Shown piece after piece: positions 45,980 to 56,347 of a stretch of DNA of 61,480 nucleotides. Position 1 is the first letter of the stretch. The number at the start of each line of letters is the position of its first letter. This DNA is from Chloroflexota bacterium (lineage in GTDB: Bacteria; Chloroflexota; Anaerolineae; Aggregatilineales; Phototrophicaceae): positions 1 to 61,480 of the forward strand of contig JAPOYT010000030.1 of the NCBI GenBank assembly GCA_026706445.1, read 5' to 3'. The notes under the pieces are model-generated. The model had not been told where the DNA came from. It was given only the letters and a program-made list of their open reading frames with translations, and did no database searches. The position numbers and the translations under genes were made by a program.

Positions 45980-46768
45980 ATGGCGAGAATGCCAATAATC
46001 GCGGGCAACTGGAAAATGAACAAGACGCCGGATGAAGCGGTCGCCTTCGTCCGCGAATTGACGCCGATGATCAGTCACTCCGACGATGTTGAGCGGGTTG
46101 TCGCGCCTACCTTCCTCGCGCTTGCGGCGGTCGCCGCGGAGTTGCGCGGTTCGCCCGTAAAAATCGCGGCGCAAGACGCCCATTGGGAATCAAGTGGCGC
46201 ATTCACGTCGCAGGTGTCCGTTTCAATGCTGGCGCCATTGGTGGATTACGTGATCATTGGCCATTCGGAGTGCCGCGCTTTTCTCAACGAAACTGATGAG
46301 AATGTGAACCGGAAAGCACAGGCGGTTCTGGCGGCGGGCTTGAAGCCGATCATTGCTGTTGGCGAAAGCCTTGAGCAAAACGAAGCGGGCGAAACCGTGC
46401 CCTTTGTTCGCTCGCAAGTACGAACGGCGCTGGCTGGTCTTGCGCCGAAGGACATGAACAATTTGGTCATCGCTTATGAGCCAATTTGGGCGATCGGCAC
46501 TGGCAGAAGCGCAAGCGGAGAAATCGCGGACGACATTATCAAGACTGCTGTGCGAGATACCGTAGCCGAACTATATGGCGTCGACGCCGCGGCAGCGGTT
46601 CGCATCCAGTACGGTGGCAGCGTCAAACCCGAAAACATGGAAGAGTTCATGGCGCAGCCAAATATCGACGGCGCCTTAGTCGGCGGGGCATCGCTAGTCG
46701 CCGATGACTTTGCCGCCTTGGTCGAGATCGCATCGCGTGTGAAAGGACGCCGATCTGCGAGCGCTTGA
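45980..46768 (+). CDS. tpiA: Triosephosphate isomerase
   Basis: Interconverts dihydroxyacetone phosphate and glyceraldehyde 3-phosphate; 262 residues. Active-site groups are Asn/Lys in AGNWKMNK, His in IIGHSECR, Glu in AYEPIWAIGTG and the flexible loop IGTGRSAS. The start at 45980 has GAGGA seven bases upstream. Another in-frame ATG at 45944 would add 12 unsupported residues. Its end carries the likely start of the next gene. Confidence 0.96.
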   Translation: MARMPIIAGNWKMNKTPDEAVAFVRELTPMISHSDDVERVVAPTFLALAAVAAELRGSPVKIAAQDAHWESSGAFTSQVSVSMLAPLVDYVIIGHSECRAFLNETDENVNRKAQAVLAAGLKPIIAVGESLEQNEAGETVPFVRSQVRTALAGLAPKDMNNLVIAYEPIWAIGTGRSASGEIADDIIKTAVRDTVAELYGVDAAAAVRIQYGGSVKPENMEEFMAQPNIDGALVGGASLVADDFAALVEIASRVKGRRSASA

Positions 46769-48350
46769 TTTCCTCGCGTTAGTCTGCGCTCTGGGGCTTC
46801 TGCTCGCATTTTTTCGCCAGATTGAGCGCTGGCTGCATCAGCATATATTCAAAGTCGGCTGGCTGCTCACGAACAGCTATCAGACCACCACCGTTCTCTA
46901 TTACATCTTATTCCTGCCGGGAATTCTGCTGCACGAATTAACGGTATGGTTGATCGCCGGCCTGCTTGGCCTACGCTCCGATCGCGCCGTGGGCTTCCCT
47001 GAGCAGCAGGAAATCGGCGAACTGCGGCTGAATTTCATCCGGGTATCGCCAAACGCGGGAAAGCTACGATATGCGCTTATCGGCTTTGCGCCGTTGATCG
47101 CCGGTACGGTCTGCCTATGGGCGACTGCCGCGCATATCTTTCGATTGCAAGAGGCCGCCATTCTTTTGCAGCCGGGTTCCGTTGACGAGCTGGCGCGCGC
47201 CATCAATCGCCTCACTACAACAGCTGATTTTTGGCTCTGGTTCTACCTGGCATTCACCGTAGCCAACACGATGTTTCCGCGCCTGTGCGGACCGCTGAGC
47301 GCCCGTCAGTTGAGCGGCTTGGCGCTGGTATTGACCGCGACGGCTTATTTCGTCTGGCGCATCGGCGGCGCAATTGAAACTTCCGTCGCGCAAGGCATCG
47401 AGGTTTTGGTCAGCAGCCTCATACTTGTTGTGCTGCAGGTAATCTTTATTAACATCGTAGTCGTGCTTGGATTAGGCGCCCTGGAAGCGCTGTTCGAGCG
47501 GTTGACTGGCAAAAGCGCGGCATTCGCCGACGGCAAAATGATCACGATGTCGCGCCAGGAAGCGCAAAATTATACGCGATTACAAGCGCGGAAGAGACTA
47601 GCGTCTAGACAGCGGCAGCCGGGCGGCAAGCGCGCGGAAGTCATTCGCTCAGTCTATGACCTGAAGCTGCCAATTCCAGGTCCGCCCGGTAGAGAGCCGG
47701 TCAGCCGCAGCGTCGTCTCTGTAGTGAACCTGTCGGAAAATCCGGCGAAGGCTTCGACATACGCCGAAACCATCCCTGACGAACCGGCCCCGACGCCGCG
47801 ATCAACCATTTCAGTTGAGCAATCGGCGCCGGTTCAACCGGAGCGCAGCGAACGCAAGAAAGCAGGTATAGCAACGACTAAGAATCAAGATTCCTCATCA
47901 ACGGCTCATCCGCCAGCCACTGCAATTGGCAGACCATTGGACGATGCGCTGGCGCCGTTCAGCCGCCCATTCGCAGACGCTTCGTCCAGTCGACATGCTG
48001 ACGATGACGTGATCGTCAAGGGCGACAAGCAAGCCAGCGGAGAGCATTTCCCGCGACCCTTTTCGATGAAGACGCGCTCATTTGACGAAGCTGATACGGC
48101 GAATATCCCACCAACGAATTCGTACCCGAAATCGTCAGGCGCCGGCGAAGGCGATAGACGTGACACCGAGCTGCGCGTCCACGCCAGCAGGACCCGCCCA
48201 GCCCCGAAACCATCCAGCCGCGCAGCAAGCGAGAAAAGCGCGGCGCCGCTGCCCAGCAACGGTGAACTCGCCTATGAGCCGCTTGATGATGAAGAAGATG
48301 TCTTTGCCGAAAACGAAGGCAGCTACGACGATACGCCGCCGTCATCTTGA
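46755..48350 (+). CDS. Membrane protein with degenerate HExxH-like motif and disordered tail; probable CTG start
   Basis: From a CTG at 46755 the product has 531 residues. Only stop-free frame and no ATG, GTG or TTG occur between 46744 and a TTG at 46950, yet the 65 residues between are clearly protein-like (LVCALGLLLAFFRQIERWL, TTVLYYILFLPGILLHEL). AAAGGA lies seven bases before the CTG. The start sits inside the end of tpiA. About six membrane helices occupy the first 240 residues. HELTVW at 60-65 resembles HExxH of M50-like proteases, but the second His is Val64. The C-terminal 250 residues are Pro/Ser/Asp-rich and probably disordered. Function unknown. Confidence 0.7.
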   Translation: MRALDFLALVCALGLLLAFFRQIERWLHQHIFKVGWLLTNSYQTTTVLYYILFLPGILLHELTVWLIAGLLGLRSDRAVGFPEQQEIGELRLNFIRVSPNAGKLRYALIGFAPLIAGTVCLWATAAHIFRLQEAAILLQPGSVDELARAINRLTTTADFWLWFYLAFTVANTMFPRLCGPLSARQLSGLALVLTATAYFVWRIGGAIETSVAQGIEVLVSSLILVVLQVIFINIVVVLGLGALEALFERLTGKSAAFADGKMITMSRQEAQNYTRLQARKRLASRQRQPGGKRAEVIRSVYDLKLPIPGPPGREPVSRSVVSVVNLSENPAKASTYAETIPDEPAPTPRSTISVEQSAPVQPERSERKKAGIATTKNQDSSSTAHPPATAIGRPLDDALAPFSRPFADASSSRHADDDVIVKGDKQASGEHFPRPFSMKTRSFDEADTANIPPTNSYPKSSGAGEGDRRDTELRVHASRTRPAPKPSSRAASEKSAAPLPSNGELAYEPLDDEEDVFAENEGSYDDTPPSS

Positions 48351-49387
48351 AGCGCCGAGATCCGTCCGACCGCGATGAAGCCAATCGCGATGCAAATGAG
48401 CATGAAGGCAAAGGCGATGAACTTGAACATCTGACTGGTGGTCACCAGCGTCAGAAAGCCAAAGAACGCGCAGATCATATAGTAGGCAAGCGCGATCTGC
48501 CGCGGCGTGAAGATTCCGTTGTCGAGCAGACGGAAATGCAGATGGCCGCGGTCGCCGCGAAACGGGTTGTTGCCATGACGAACGCGGTTGACGATCTGCC
48601 AGCCCAAGTCCATCAGCGGCAAACCCATTACCAAAAGGATCGTCGCCATTTTTGCGCCGCCAATGATGCTCAAAGCGCCAAGCAGATAGCCCAGAAACCA
48701 GGCGCCGCCACCCAAGTATACGCGAGCCGGATAAAAGTTATGTAATAGAAAACCAACCAGCGCGCCGCTCAGCGCCAAGGGCAGCAAGCTAACGCTTGTT
48801 TGAGGCGGCTCCTGCCGAATAGCGCTGTTGAGAAATAGCACGAGCGCGGCGATCAGCGCGACGCCGCCAGCCAGCCCATCCGAGCCGTCGACGAGATTGA
48901 CCGTATTCATCATCAGCACCAGCCAGAACATGGTCAGCGCGACTGTCACGATAGGCGACCATTCACCCGTTTGCAGGCCTGTTAAAGGGTTGTTGAAGAA
49001 GGCGATAAAGATTTGAAAAATGATGGCGATCGCTGAAGTGAGGATTTGTCCCAGAAAGATCTGGAACCAATTCAAACCGAAAATATCATCGACGACGCCG
49101 AGGAAAAAGATCATCGTACCGCCGAGGATCAACCCGCTCAGACGGACGATTTCAAAGGGATCGCCTCGCTCAATCGGGATGAATTGCGCCAGGATGATGG
49201 CTGCGGTGAAGCCGACGAATATCGCCATACCACCGAGCTTCGGCATGGCGATTCGCTCTTGGCGGCGGCCGCCGGGCACCGATGTGATGCCAAAGCGGAA
49301 GCTAAGGTAGCGCGCTAGCGGAACGGCTAACAGAGCGGTGGCCAAAGCGACATTGAATACGATGACAAAGGCATAAAGGCGTAACAT
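48323..49387 (-). CDS. Undecaprenyl-phosphate sugar-1-phosphate transferase (WecA/TagO type)
   Basis: 354 residues with about 10-11 membrane helices. Conserved cytoplasmic-loop motifs are the first Asp pair in GVVDDIFGL, the block NTVNLVDGSDGLAGG and GDRGHLHFRLLD, the counterpart of the HxHxR-type sugar-recognition loop. Enzymes of this family transfer a sugar phosphate, commonly GlcNAc-1-P, to undecaprenyl phosphate and start teichoic acid, O-antigen or arabinogalactan synthesis. The start codon overlaps the upp stop (TGATG). The 3' end overlaps the convergent membrane gene by 28 bases. The sugar used is unknown. Confidence 0.9.
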   Translation of the reverse strand: MLRLYAFVIVFNVALATALLAVPLARYLSFRFGITSVPGGRRQERIAMPKLGGMAIFVGFTAAIILAQFIPIERGDPFEIVRLSGLILGGTMIFFLGVVDDIFGLNWFQIFLGQILTSAIAIIFQIFIAFFNNPLTGLQTGEWSPIVTVALTMFWLVLMMNTVNLVDGSDGLAGGVALIAALVLFLNSAIRQEPPQTSVSLLPLALSGALVGFLLHNFYPARVYLGGGAWFLGYLLGALSIIGGAKMATILLVMGLPLMDLGWQIVNRVRHGNNPFRGDRGHLHFRLLDNGIFTPRQIALAYYMICAFFGFLTLVTTSQMFKFIAFAFMLICIAIGFIAVGRISALQDDGGVSS

Positions 49388-50007
49388 CAGGTGCCAAACA
49401 TGCGATCGCCCGCATCGCCCAGACCGGGAACAATGAAGCCAATATCGTTTAGCCGTTCGTCCAGTTCCGCAATGTGTATCGGCACATTGGGATGGGCGGC
49501 GGAGAGCGCTTCGACGCCCTCAGGCGCGGCCAATATGCCCACATATTTGATGCGCTGAGCGCCCCAGCGCTTCAAAATATCGACGGTCGCAATGGCGGAG
49601 CCGCCGGTAGCCAGCATCGGATCCAGCACAAGGCAGACTTGCACGGTCGGCGAAGCTGGCAGCTTGTTGTAATACTCGACGGGCCGCAAAGTCTCTTCAT
49701 CGCGATACAAGCCGATATGCCAGACCTGCACGGAAGGAAGCAATTCCTGGATGCCGTCCACCAGCCCGAGTCCGGCGCGCATGATTGGCGCCAAACCGAC
49801 GATTTCACTGGCCTCCCAGCCATTCGCTTCGCCCATAGGCGTATTAACCGTCGCCGGCTTCAACTGCAGATCCTGCGTCGCTTCGTAACATAGTAGCAGC
49901 GCCAACTCCCGCACCAGTTCGCGAAACTTGCGATGGTCGGTGGCGGTGTCTCTCAGCAGGGTTAGCTTATGCTTTACGAGCGGGTGGGATGAAACATGTA
50001 ATTGCAT
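49387..50007 (-). CDS. upp: Uracil phosphoribosyltransferase
   Basis: Salvages uracil to UMP with PRPP; 206 residues. The PRPP-binding block is [31 protein letters not shown] recognises the substrate, and the C-terminal [12 protein letters not shown] is the uracil-binding end. It is followed, sharing a base, by the WecA/TagO-type gene; the pair is an odd but consistent minus-strand unit. The pyrimidine-salvage partner tdk is nearby at 53.7 kb, as is pyrG at 34 kb. Confidence 0.95.
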   Translation of the reverse strand: MQLHVSSHPLVKHKLTLLRDTATDHRKFRELVRELALLLCYEATQDLQLKPATVNTPMGEANGWEASEIVGLAPIMRAGLGLVDGIQELLPSVQVWHIGLYRDEETLRPVEYYNKLPASPTVQVCLVLDPMLATGGSAIATVDILKRWGAQRIKYVGILAAPEGVEALSAAHPNVPIHIAELDERLNDIGFIVPGLGDAGDRMFGT

Positions 50008-50138
50008 GAGAGTCCTGTCCGTTCGGCGTAGTCTTGGGCGCCGAATATCATGCCTCTGATTCTATAAAGCAAGCATTGAAACCGCAAACCTCTCGTCTAT
50101 ACTCACATGCAATCGAAGCGGAAACGACAGCGCGTTTA

Positions 50139-51170
50139 ATGAGCGATGAAGGGCGTTTCGTCAGCGGCCGACCCAGGAAATCCGATCGAGACAATATTGC
50201 CCTGCGTCCGGAGCGTTTGGCCGACATGTATGGCCAAGACCGCGTGCGCGAGAATATGAGCATAATCATTGAGGCAGCCCGGGCCCGCGCCGAACCCATC
50301 GATCATGTCCTTTTCTATGGACCGCCGGGCTTGGGCAAGACGTCGCTCGCTTATGTGATCGCCAACGAAGTCAGAACCAACATCCGCGTTACCGCGGGTC
50401 CGGCGATCGAACGCGCCGGCGACCTCGCCGCCATCCTCACGCACCTGAAACAGGGCGATATCCTCTTCATAGATGAAGTCCATCGTTTGGGCAAAGCGGT
50501 CGAAGAGATTCTTTACCCGGCGATGGAAGACTTTGTGCTCGATATCGTCATCGGCAAGGGACCGGCGGCGAAGACACTGCGTCTCAAGCTGCCTCGTTTC
50601 ACGGTGATTGGCGCAACCACGCGCCTGGCGCTGCTGGCCTCCCCCTTGCGCGATCGCTTCGGCGCCCGATTTCGGCTCGATTTCTATGACCCGGCCGCCA
50701 TAGAGCGCATCGTCACGCGCGCGGCGCATATGCTCGATGTGGAGATGAAATCGGAAGCGGCGGCAGAGATCGCCCGACGGGCGCGCGGCACGCCTCGCGT
50801 CGGCTTGCGTCTACTGCGCCGCGTGCGAGATTTCGCGGAAGCGCGCGCGGACGGGGTGATTACAGCGCCTGTCACGCAAGATGCGCTCGAACTAATGGAG
50901 ATCGATCATCTTGGCCTCGATGATGTGGACCGGCGAATCCTTTCGACGATCATCGAGAAGTTCGGCGGCGGACCAGTCGGACTTGACACCATCGGCGCCG
51001 CAATCAGCGAAGACAGCGCGACGATCATGGACGTGTACGAGCCTTACCTTATTCAGCTCGGTTTCATCGACCGAACGCCGCGCGGACGCGCCTGTACCGA
51101 ACACGCTTACAATCACCTGGGAATCGACTTCCCCGAAGAACCATCCGCCGGGCAGCAGCGCCTGATATGA
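50139..51170 (+). CDS. ruvB: Holliday junction ATP-dependent DNA helicase RuvB
   Basis: AAA+ motor for branch migration with RuvA. The 343 residues have Walker [14 protein letters not shown] and Walker [10 protein letters not shown]. Sensor 1 is [20 protein letters not shown], which includes the arginine finger region, and a winged-helix end follows ([17 protein letters not shown]). The ATG at 50139 is chosen for the normal N-terminus; the ribosome-binding site is weak, and 35 in-frame residues upstream (to 50034) look non-native. The stop overlaps the queA start (ATGA). ruvA and ruvC are not in this window. Confidence 0.95.
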   Translation: MSDEGRFVSGRPRKSDRDNIALRPERLADMYGQDRVRENMSIIIEAARARAEPIDHVLFYGPPGLGKTSLAYVIANEVRTNIRVTAGPAIERAGDLAAILTHLKQGDILFIDEVHRLGKAVEEILYPAMEDFVLDIVIGKGPAAKTLRLKLPRFTVIGATTRLALLASPLRDRFGARFRLDFYDPAAIERIVTRAAHMLDVEMKSEAAAEIARRARGTPRVGLRLLRRVRDFAEARADGVITAPVTQDALELMEIDHLGLDDVDRRILSTIIEKFGGGPVGLDTIGAAISEDSATIMDVYEPYLIQLGFIDRTPRGRACTEHAYNHLGIDFPEEPSAGQQRLI

Positions 51171-52234
51171 ATGTCGCTGATTTCGACTACGATTTGCCAG
51201 CGCGCTACATCGCGCAGACGCCCGCCTATCCCCGTGACTCGGCCAAACTGCTGCGACTCGATCGCGACACTGGCGCCGTCACGCACCACGTATTCTCCGA
51301 CATCGTCGACTTGCTTGCAGCCGATGATGTACTCGTGCTAAACAAAACGCGCGTGATACCGGCTCGGCTGCGCGCCCTCAAGTCGAAGACCGGCGGCAAA
51401 GTCGAGATCCTGCTGTTGAAGCAGCTGACCGAGCGACGCTGGGAGGCGCTGGTTGGCGGCAGAAATGTGCGAGAAGGCATGCGCCTGATCATTCCAGGCT
51501 CAGATATACATTGTGCGGTTGTCGAGCAAATGGCGATGTCACAGCGAGTTGTCGAATTCAGCAAGCCCATACGCGAGCGCTTGAGAGAATACGGCGAAAT
51601 GCCGCTGCCACCGTATATCCAGACTGCGCTACCCGACAGCGAGCGCTACCAGACCGTTTACAGCGAAATTGAAGGTTCGGCGGCGGCGCCTACCGCCGGG
51701 CTGCATTTCACGCCGGCGCTGCTCGGCAGGCTGCAGCGCAGAGGCGTCAGGCTGGCAGCCTGTGTCTTGCACATCGGCTTGGATACTTTTCAGCCGGTCA
51801 CCGTCGAGCAGGTTTCGGATCACAAAATTCACAGCGAATACGCGCTAATTGATCAACGCAATGTTGGAATTATCAATGACTCCAAGCAGAGAGGCGGGCG
51901 CATCGTAGCGGTCGGCACGACTTCCGCGCGCGCTTTGGAGACCGCCGCCATCTTGAGCGCCAGCGGCCACCCTTGCCGGCCCGACGCTCATGACAAGACC
52001 GTGAGAGATGCCCCGCTTGCGGCAATTGACACCGACACGAGCCTGTTCATCTATCCTGGCTATAGGTGGCGCGCTGTCGATGCCATGATCACCAATTTTC
52101 ATCTTCCACGTTCAACGCTGCTGATGATGCTCAGCGCCTTCGTCGGGCGAGAGCGCCTGCTTGATACTTATGAAACGGCAAAACGCATGAATTATCGTTT
52201 TTATTCTTTCGGCGACGCGATGTTCATCGCATGA
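51167..52234 (+). CDS. queA: S-adenosylmethionine:tRNA ribosyltransferase-isomerase QueA
   Basis: Transfers the ribosyl moiety of SAM to preQ1-modified tRNA, forming epoxyqueuosine; 355 residues. Family blocks are [59 protein letters not shown] and [20 protein letters not shown]. Translation is coupled to ruvB by the ATGA overlap. The downstream steps (tgt, queG/H) are not in this window. Confidence 0.95.
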   Translation: MNVADFDYDLPARYIAQTPAYPRDSAKLLRLDRDTGAVTHHVFSDIVDLLAADDVLVLNKTRVIPARLRALKSKTGGKVEILLLKQLTERRWEALVGGRNVREGMRLIIPGSDIHCAVVEQMAMSQRVVEFSKPIRERLREYGEMPLPPYIQTALPDSERYQTVYSEIEGSAAAPTAGLHFTPALLGRLQRRGVRLAACVLHIGLDTFQPVTVEQVSDHKIHSEYALIDQRNVGIINDSKQRGGRIVAVGTTSARALETAAILSASGHPCRPDAHDKTVRDAPLAAIDTDTSLFIYPGYRWRAVDAMITNFHLPRSTLLMMLSAFVGRERLLDTYETAKRMNYRFYSFGDAMFIA

Positions 52235-52266
52235 AACAGGCGCTGCGATGAAGCCTAAACTCCCGC

Positions 52267-52296
52267 TTGACTGGCGACAGAAAAATGGTCTACAAT
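52267..52296 (+). promoter_or_regulatory. Sigma70-type promoter of the rplU-rpmA-rpmE operon
   Basis: TTGACT (52267-52272), an 18-base spacer and TACAAT (52291-52296) lie 119 bases upstream of rplU. The leader contains a short hairpin AGCGG-CAT-CCGCT at 52368-52380 close to the ribosome-binding site, which could be involved in leader-mediated control. Confidence 0.6.
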
Positions 52297-52415
52297 TGCC
52301 TGCGCCCTGCGGGATTATGTGGGGTATTTTAGTGTATGGACCAATTTTCCCCGTTGGCGGAGCCACGAGCGGCATCCGCTGCGGAGAATAGAAGCGAAGG
52401 TTGGGGAAGCGAATC

Positions 52416-52727
52416 ATGTATGCGATCATCCGAAGTGGCGGCAAACAGTATCGGGCGGAAGTCGGCGCAACTGTAGATGTAGACAGATTGCCGCAAGAAG
52501 TCGGCGCAACCCTAGAAATCTCAGATGTGCTTCTCGTCGCCGACGGCGACGATACCCATATCGGTCAACCAAAGGTGGAAGGCGCCACCGTAACGGCGAC
52601 CGTCGTGGACCAATTCCGCGGCAAAAAGATCATTGTTTACAAATACCGTCAGCGCACCAATTATCGCCGCAAGCAAGGACATCGGCAGTATTACACGCGG
52701 CTGCGCATCGAGGATATCAAGGTCTAA
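52416..52727 (+). CDS. rplU: 50S ribosomal protein L21
   Basis: 103 residues, beginning [17 protein letters not shown] and containing the family's [20 protein letters not shown] and a [12 protein letters not shown] tail. The start at 52416 has GGGGAAG upstream; a TTG at 52401 would add five residues. It leads the ribosomal operon with rpmA 25 bases downstream. Confidence 0.96.
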   Translation: MYAIIRSGGKQYRAEVGATVDVDRLPQEVGATLEISDVLLVADGDDTHIGQPKVEGATVTATVVDQFRGKKIIVYKYRQRTNYRRKQGHRQYYTRLRIEDIKV

Positions 52728-52752
52728 TCTCGGCTTCAGGAGGCAAATCTCA

Positions 52753-53040
52753 ATGGCGCACAAAAAGGGCGGCGGCTCGTCCAGCAACGGGCGCGACAGC
52801 AATTCGAAACGACTCGGTGTAAAGAATTACGGGGGCGAGTACGTCATCCCCGGCAATATCATCGTGCGCCAGCGCGGCAGCAAGTTTCATCCGGGCGATG
52901 GTGTTGGCATGGGCAAGGATTACACAATCTTCGCCACCCGCGCCGGATTTGTAACCTTCGAAAAGATGCGAGGACGCCGGGGGCAAAAGCGGATTTCCGT
53001 TTACGATTCGCATGAAAAGACGGGGCAATCACTTAACTGA
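52753..53040 (+). CDS. rpmA: 50S ribosomal protein L27
   Basis: 95 residues. The N-terminus [19 protein letters not shown] and VIVRQRG-type block ([16 protein letters not shown]) are diagnostic. L27 reaches the peptidyl-transferase centre. No N-terminal processing extension is present: translation starts at the ATG preceded by AGGAGG. It is second in the rplU-rpmA-rpmE unit. Confidence 0.97.
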   Translation: MAHKKGGGSSSNGRDSNSKRLGVKNYGGEYVIPGNIIVRQRGSKFHPGDGVGMGKDYTIFATRAGFVTFEKMRGRRGQKRISVYDSHEKTGQSLN

Positions 53041-53098
53041 AGCAGCGGAATAAGTCATTTGCGCTACTCGTTTGAGCCGCAAATGCGCGGAGGCAAAG

Positions 53099-53557
53099 AT
53101 GAAAGTAGGCATCCACCCGGTATGGCATGAGACGCCGGTGCGCTGCATGACCTGCGGCACCACTTGGACGACAGGTTCTACAGTCGAATCACTGACGGTC
53201 GAGATATGCTCGAACTGTCACCCCTTTTACACTGGCGAGCAGCGAATCGTCGATACCGAGGGGCGTGTCGACAAATTTATGAAGCGTTTGCAGCAGCGCG
53301 ACGAGATCCGTACGGCGCTCGAAGACGCAGCAGCCGAGCGGACACCCCTCGATCTGCCGATCACGGAACTCGATATTGGCATTCGTTACAGCAACATCCT
53401 GGAAGAAAACGGCATCAAGATCGTCTCCGATGTGCTTGATCGCCTTGGCGATGACGACGACGAGAACAGCATTTTGGCGATCCAAGGAATCGGACGCAAA
53501 GTCGTCAGCGACATGAAGAAGAACCTGCGCGCGCGCGGCTACCAGCTCAGCAACTAA
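53099..53557 (+). CDS. rpmE: Ribosomal protein L31 fused to an RNA polymerase alpha-CTD-like domain
   Basis: 152 residues, about twice normal L31. Residues 1-66 are zinc-type L31: [10 protein letters not shown], Cys16/Cys19 (RCMTCG), Cys37/Cys40 ([11 protein letters not shown]) and [15 protein letters not shown] short charged linker precedes residues 84-152, which follow the RpoA C-terminal domain: [20 protein letters not shown], then IVSDVLD and [16 protein letters not shown]. Arg96 and Asn99 align with E. coli alpha Arg265 and Asn268, and Gly132 and Lys134 with Gly296 and Lys298, the residues that touch DNA. The start is supported by GGAGG six bases upstream. A terminator follows the stop. 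The fused domain's role is unknown. Confidence 0.85.
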   Translation: MKVGIHPVWHETPVRCMTCGTTWTTGSTVESLTVEICSNCHPFYTGEQRIVDTEGRVDKFMKRLQQRDEIRTALEDAAAERTPLDLPITELDIGIRYSNILEENGIKIVSDVLDRLGDDDDENSILAIQGIGRKVVSDMKKNLRARGYQLSN

Positions 53558-53575
53558 CCACAGGTCATATCAGCG

Positions 53576-53612
53576 CAGGGCAGCCGGGGATTCTTTTCCG
53601 CTGTCCTGTTTT
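53576..53612 (+). terminator. Rho-independent terminator of the ribosomal operon
   Basis: CAGGGCAGC pairs with GCTGTCCTG (one G-T pair) across a 15-base loop, followed by TTTT. It starts 19 bases after the rpmE stop. Confidence 0.7.
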
Positions 53613-53679
53613 CGCTTTGCAATACAAGGTTTAGATTTTCGATGCCAAGACATCTGACCGCAGGCGAGACCTCGAATCG

Positions 53680-54306
53680 ATGAAACACCACGCCGGGCGC
53701 ATCGAAGTGATCTGCGGCAGCATGTTCTGTGGCAAAACTGAGGAACTCATCCGCCGGGTACGCCGCGCAATCATCGCCCGGCAAAAAGTCAAGGTCTTCA
53801 AGCCCGAAATCGATGACCGCTACGGTATCCAGCGCATTACGAGCCACACCGGGCAATCGGTGGAAGCCATTCCGGTGAAGGCTGCCCACGAAATCCTAAA
53901 GTTGGCGAACGGCGAAACAACCGTAGTCGCCATTGACGAAGCACAGTTCTTCGACGATGGCATCGTCGGCGTAGCGCAATGTCTGGCTGATGACTTCAAC
54001 ATTCGCGTAATCGTGGCTGGGCTGGATACAGATTTCCGGGGCAAGCCTTTTGGCGCCATGCCCCGCCTTTTGAGCATCGCGGAAGAAGTGATCAAGCTGC
54101 AAGCGATATGCGTGGTTTGCGGCGAATCCGCCAGCCGAACGCAACGCCTCGTCAATGGCAGGCCGGCTGCGATGAATGATCCAATCATTCTGGTGGGCGC
54201 ACAAGAATCTTACGAGGCGCGCTGCCGCCAGCATCACGAAGTACTGCCCGCAAGCGAAAAGCGCCCGCGCTCAGCGTCTCACGACCCCGTCCAAAATCCG
54301 AAATGA
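53680..54306 (+). CDS. tdk: Thymidine kinase
   Basis: Phosphorylates thymidine to TMP; type II (TK1-like), 208 residues. The P-loop is [11 protein letters not shown], the magnesium Asp lies in [21 protein letters not shown] forms the lasso/substrate region, and the zinc site is CVVCG plus a later Cys-x2-His. It follows the ribosomal operon terminator and converges with sucD. Confidence 0.94.
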   Translation: MKHHAGRIEVICGSMFCGKTEELIRRVRRAIIARQKVKVFKPEIDDRYGIQRITSHTGQSVEAIPVKAAHEILKLANGETTVVAIDEAQFFDDGIVGVAQCLADDFNIRVIVAGLDTDFRGKPFGAMPRLLSIAEEVIKLQAICVVCGESASRTQRLVNGRPAAMNDPIILVGAQESYEARCRQHHEVLPASEKRPRSASHDPVQNPK

Positions 54307-54327
54307 CATGACAGGCTTGCGCTGGCT

Positions 54328-55185
54328 TCAGGCTAACAAACCGGGAATCTCTTCCGGATTGGCCGCGACGCGCGCCCCAGCCGCCTCAAGCGCCAGAATC
54401 TTCTCTTCCGCCGAGCCCTCGCCACCATCAACGATTGCTCCGGCATGCCCCATTCGTTTACCCGGTGGAGCGCTGCGCCCGGCGACAAACGCGGCGACAG
54501 GCTTGGTCATCGCATTCTTGATGTAATCAGCGGCGACGATTTCCGCGCTTCCGCCGATTTCCCCCAGCAGGGCGACCTTTTCGGTCTCGGGGTCATTCTC
54601 GAACAATTCCAGCACATCGACAAAGGTAGTGCCGATGACTGGATCGCCGCCGATGCCCACGATGGTGGATATGCCGATGCCATGATTCTTCATGGCGAAG
54701 CCTACTTCATAAGTCAAGGTGCCGCTCTTCGAAACGACGCCGACGTTGCCCGGCGTCGCGACCATCGCCGGAATAATGCCGACCTTCGCTTGTCCAGGCG
54801 TCATAAGACCCGGGCAATTCGGCCCGATCAGACGCGTACCGCGCCGCTTACAGAAGGCTAGCGCTTTCATCATGTCCGAGACCGGAATATGCTCCGTCAA
54901 GCAGATCACCAGCTTGATGCCAGCATCAGCCGCTTCCATGATGGCGTCGGCGGCGAAGCGCGCGGGAACGGTAACGAGGCTGACATCGGCATTGGTCGTC
55001 GCGACCGCCATGCGCATGGTATCGAAGACCGGCTTGCCTTCGAACCATTCGCCGCCTTTGCCGGGCGTTACACCCCCCGCCACGTCAGTGCCGTATTCCA
55101 TCATTAGCTTGGCGTGGAAACCGCCCTGCCGTCCAGTAATGCCCTGAACCAGGACACGCGCCGACTTGTCGATAAGGATTGACAT
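54328..55185 (-). CDS. sucD: Succinyl-CoA synthetase, alpha subunit
   Basis: Alpha subunit of the TCA-cycle enzyme that makes ATP/GTP from succinyl-CoA; 285 residues. The CoA-binding block is [20 protein letters not shown]. The phospho-histidine lies in [15 protein letters not shown], and IGPNCPG lies near the active site. It starts one base after the sucC stop (TGAAATG), consistent with coupled translation for a 1:1 complex. Confidence 0.96.
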   Translation of the reverse strand: MSILIDKSARVLVQGITGRQGGFHAKLMMEYGTDVAGGVTPGKGGEWFEGKPVFDTMRMAVATTNADVSLVTVPARFAADAIMEAADAGIKLVICLTEHIPVSDMMKALAFCKRRGTRLIGPNCPGLMTPGQAKVGIIPAMVATPGNVGVVSKSGTLTYEVGFAMKNHGIGISTIVGIGGDPVIGTTFVDVLELFENDPETEKVALLGEIGGSAEIVAADYIKNAMTKPVAAFVAGRSAPPGKRMGHAGAIVDGGEGSAEEKILALEAAGARVAANPEEIPGLLA

Positions 55186-55186
55186 T

Positions 55187-56347
55187 TCAGCTCCGCTCCT
55201 TCACCGCAGCCACCGCCCGTTGAGCCGCCTCGGTCAGCGTTTCGGCGCCAATGATATGGGGAATCCGCGCTTCGCTGATGATGCTGTTTCCCGCGGCCGC
55301 ATTGGTTCCTTGCAGTCGGATAACCATTGGCACATCGGGATTGACTTCGTTGTACGCGGTCAATATGCCGCGCGCGACTTCGTCGCAGCGGGTGATGCCG
55401 CCGAAGATATTGAAGAGCACGCATTTGACATTATCGTCCGACAAAATGATGCGCAAGGCGGCCGCTACCTGCTCTGGCGATGCGCCACCGCCAATATCCA
55501 GGAAATTCGCCGGTCCAATTCCGTCCGCGTCTCCGTAGAGTTTGGTCATGTCCATTGTGGTCATCGCCAAGCCCGCGCCATTCACCATGCAACCTATCTG
55601 GCCGTCCAGCTTGATATAGGTGATGCCGGCGTCGCGCGCTTGCCGTTCAGAATCGGGCTCGCCACTGGTATCGCGCTGCTTCGTCAATGCAGGCTGCCGA
55701 AAGAGCGCATTGTCATCAATGATCACCTTGCCATCTACCGCGAGCAAATCGCCTTCCCCGGTGATAACGAGCGGATTGATTTCGGCCAACTCGGCATCGC
55801 TAGCGCTATAACAATCGTATAGTCCGCTCAGGATTCTGCCGAAGCTAGTCCACAGCGCGCGCGGCATGCCCATTGCGCTGGCGATGTAGGTCATCTGATA
55901 ATCGCGCAGGCCCAAGATGGGATCAACGCGCTCGCGCACGATGGCATCCGGCCGTTCGCGATTCAGCTCCTCAATATCCATGCCGCCTTCCATCGACGCC
56001 ATGATGAGCGGCTTGCCAGCGCCACGATCATTGGTTATGGCCAGATAGATCTCTTGCTGAATATCGGCGCCGGGGTCGATTAACACACGCTCGACCGTAA
56101 GTCCCTTGATATCCATCCCGAGGATGCTGGCGGCATGCCGTTTCGCCTCTTCGGCGTTTTGCGCCACCTTGACCCCACCGGCTTTACCCCGCCCGCCTAC
56201 ATGCACCTGCGCCTTAACGACTACAACTCCGCCCAACTCTTGCGCTATGTCGTAAGCCTCACTTGGGTTTGTGGCAACTTTGCCTTGCGGTATGGGAAGG
56301 CCGAAATCTCTAAACAAGAACTTGGACTGGTATTCATGCAGCTTCAA
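55187..56347 (-). CDS. sucC: Succinyl-CoA synthetase, beta subunit
   Basis: 386 residues with an ATP-grasp fold in the N-terminal two-thirds ([33 protein letters not shown]) and the CoA-ligase C-terminal domain ([21 protein letters not shown]). The start codon is TTG at 56347 with GGAGG nine bases upstream; no ATG fits as well. It is followed at once by sucD. Confidence 0.95.
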   Translation of the reverse strand: MKLHEYQSKFLFRDFGLPIPQGKVATNPSEAYDIAQELGGVVVVKAQVHVGGRGKAGGVKVAQNAEEAKRHAASILGMDIKGLTVERVLIDPGADIQQEIYLAITNDRGAGKPLIMASMEGGMDIEELNRERPDAIVRERVDPILGLRDYQMTYIASAMGMPRALWTSFGRILSGLYDCYSASDAELAEINPLVITGEGDLLAVDGKVIIDDNALFRQPALTKQRDTSGEPDSERQARDAGITYIKLDGQIGCMVNGAGLAMTTMDMTKLYGDADGIGPANFLDIGGGASPEQVAAALRIILSDDNVKCVLFNIFGGITRCDEVARGILTAYNEVNPDVPMVIRLQGTNAAAGNSIISEARIPHIIGAETLTEAAQRAVAAVKERS

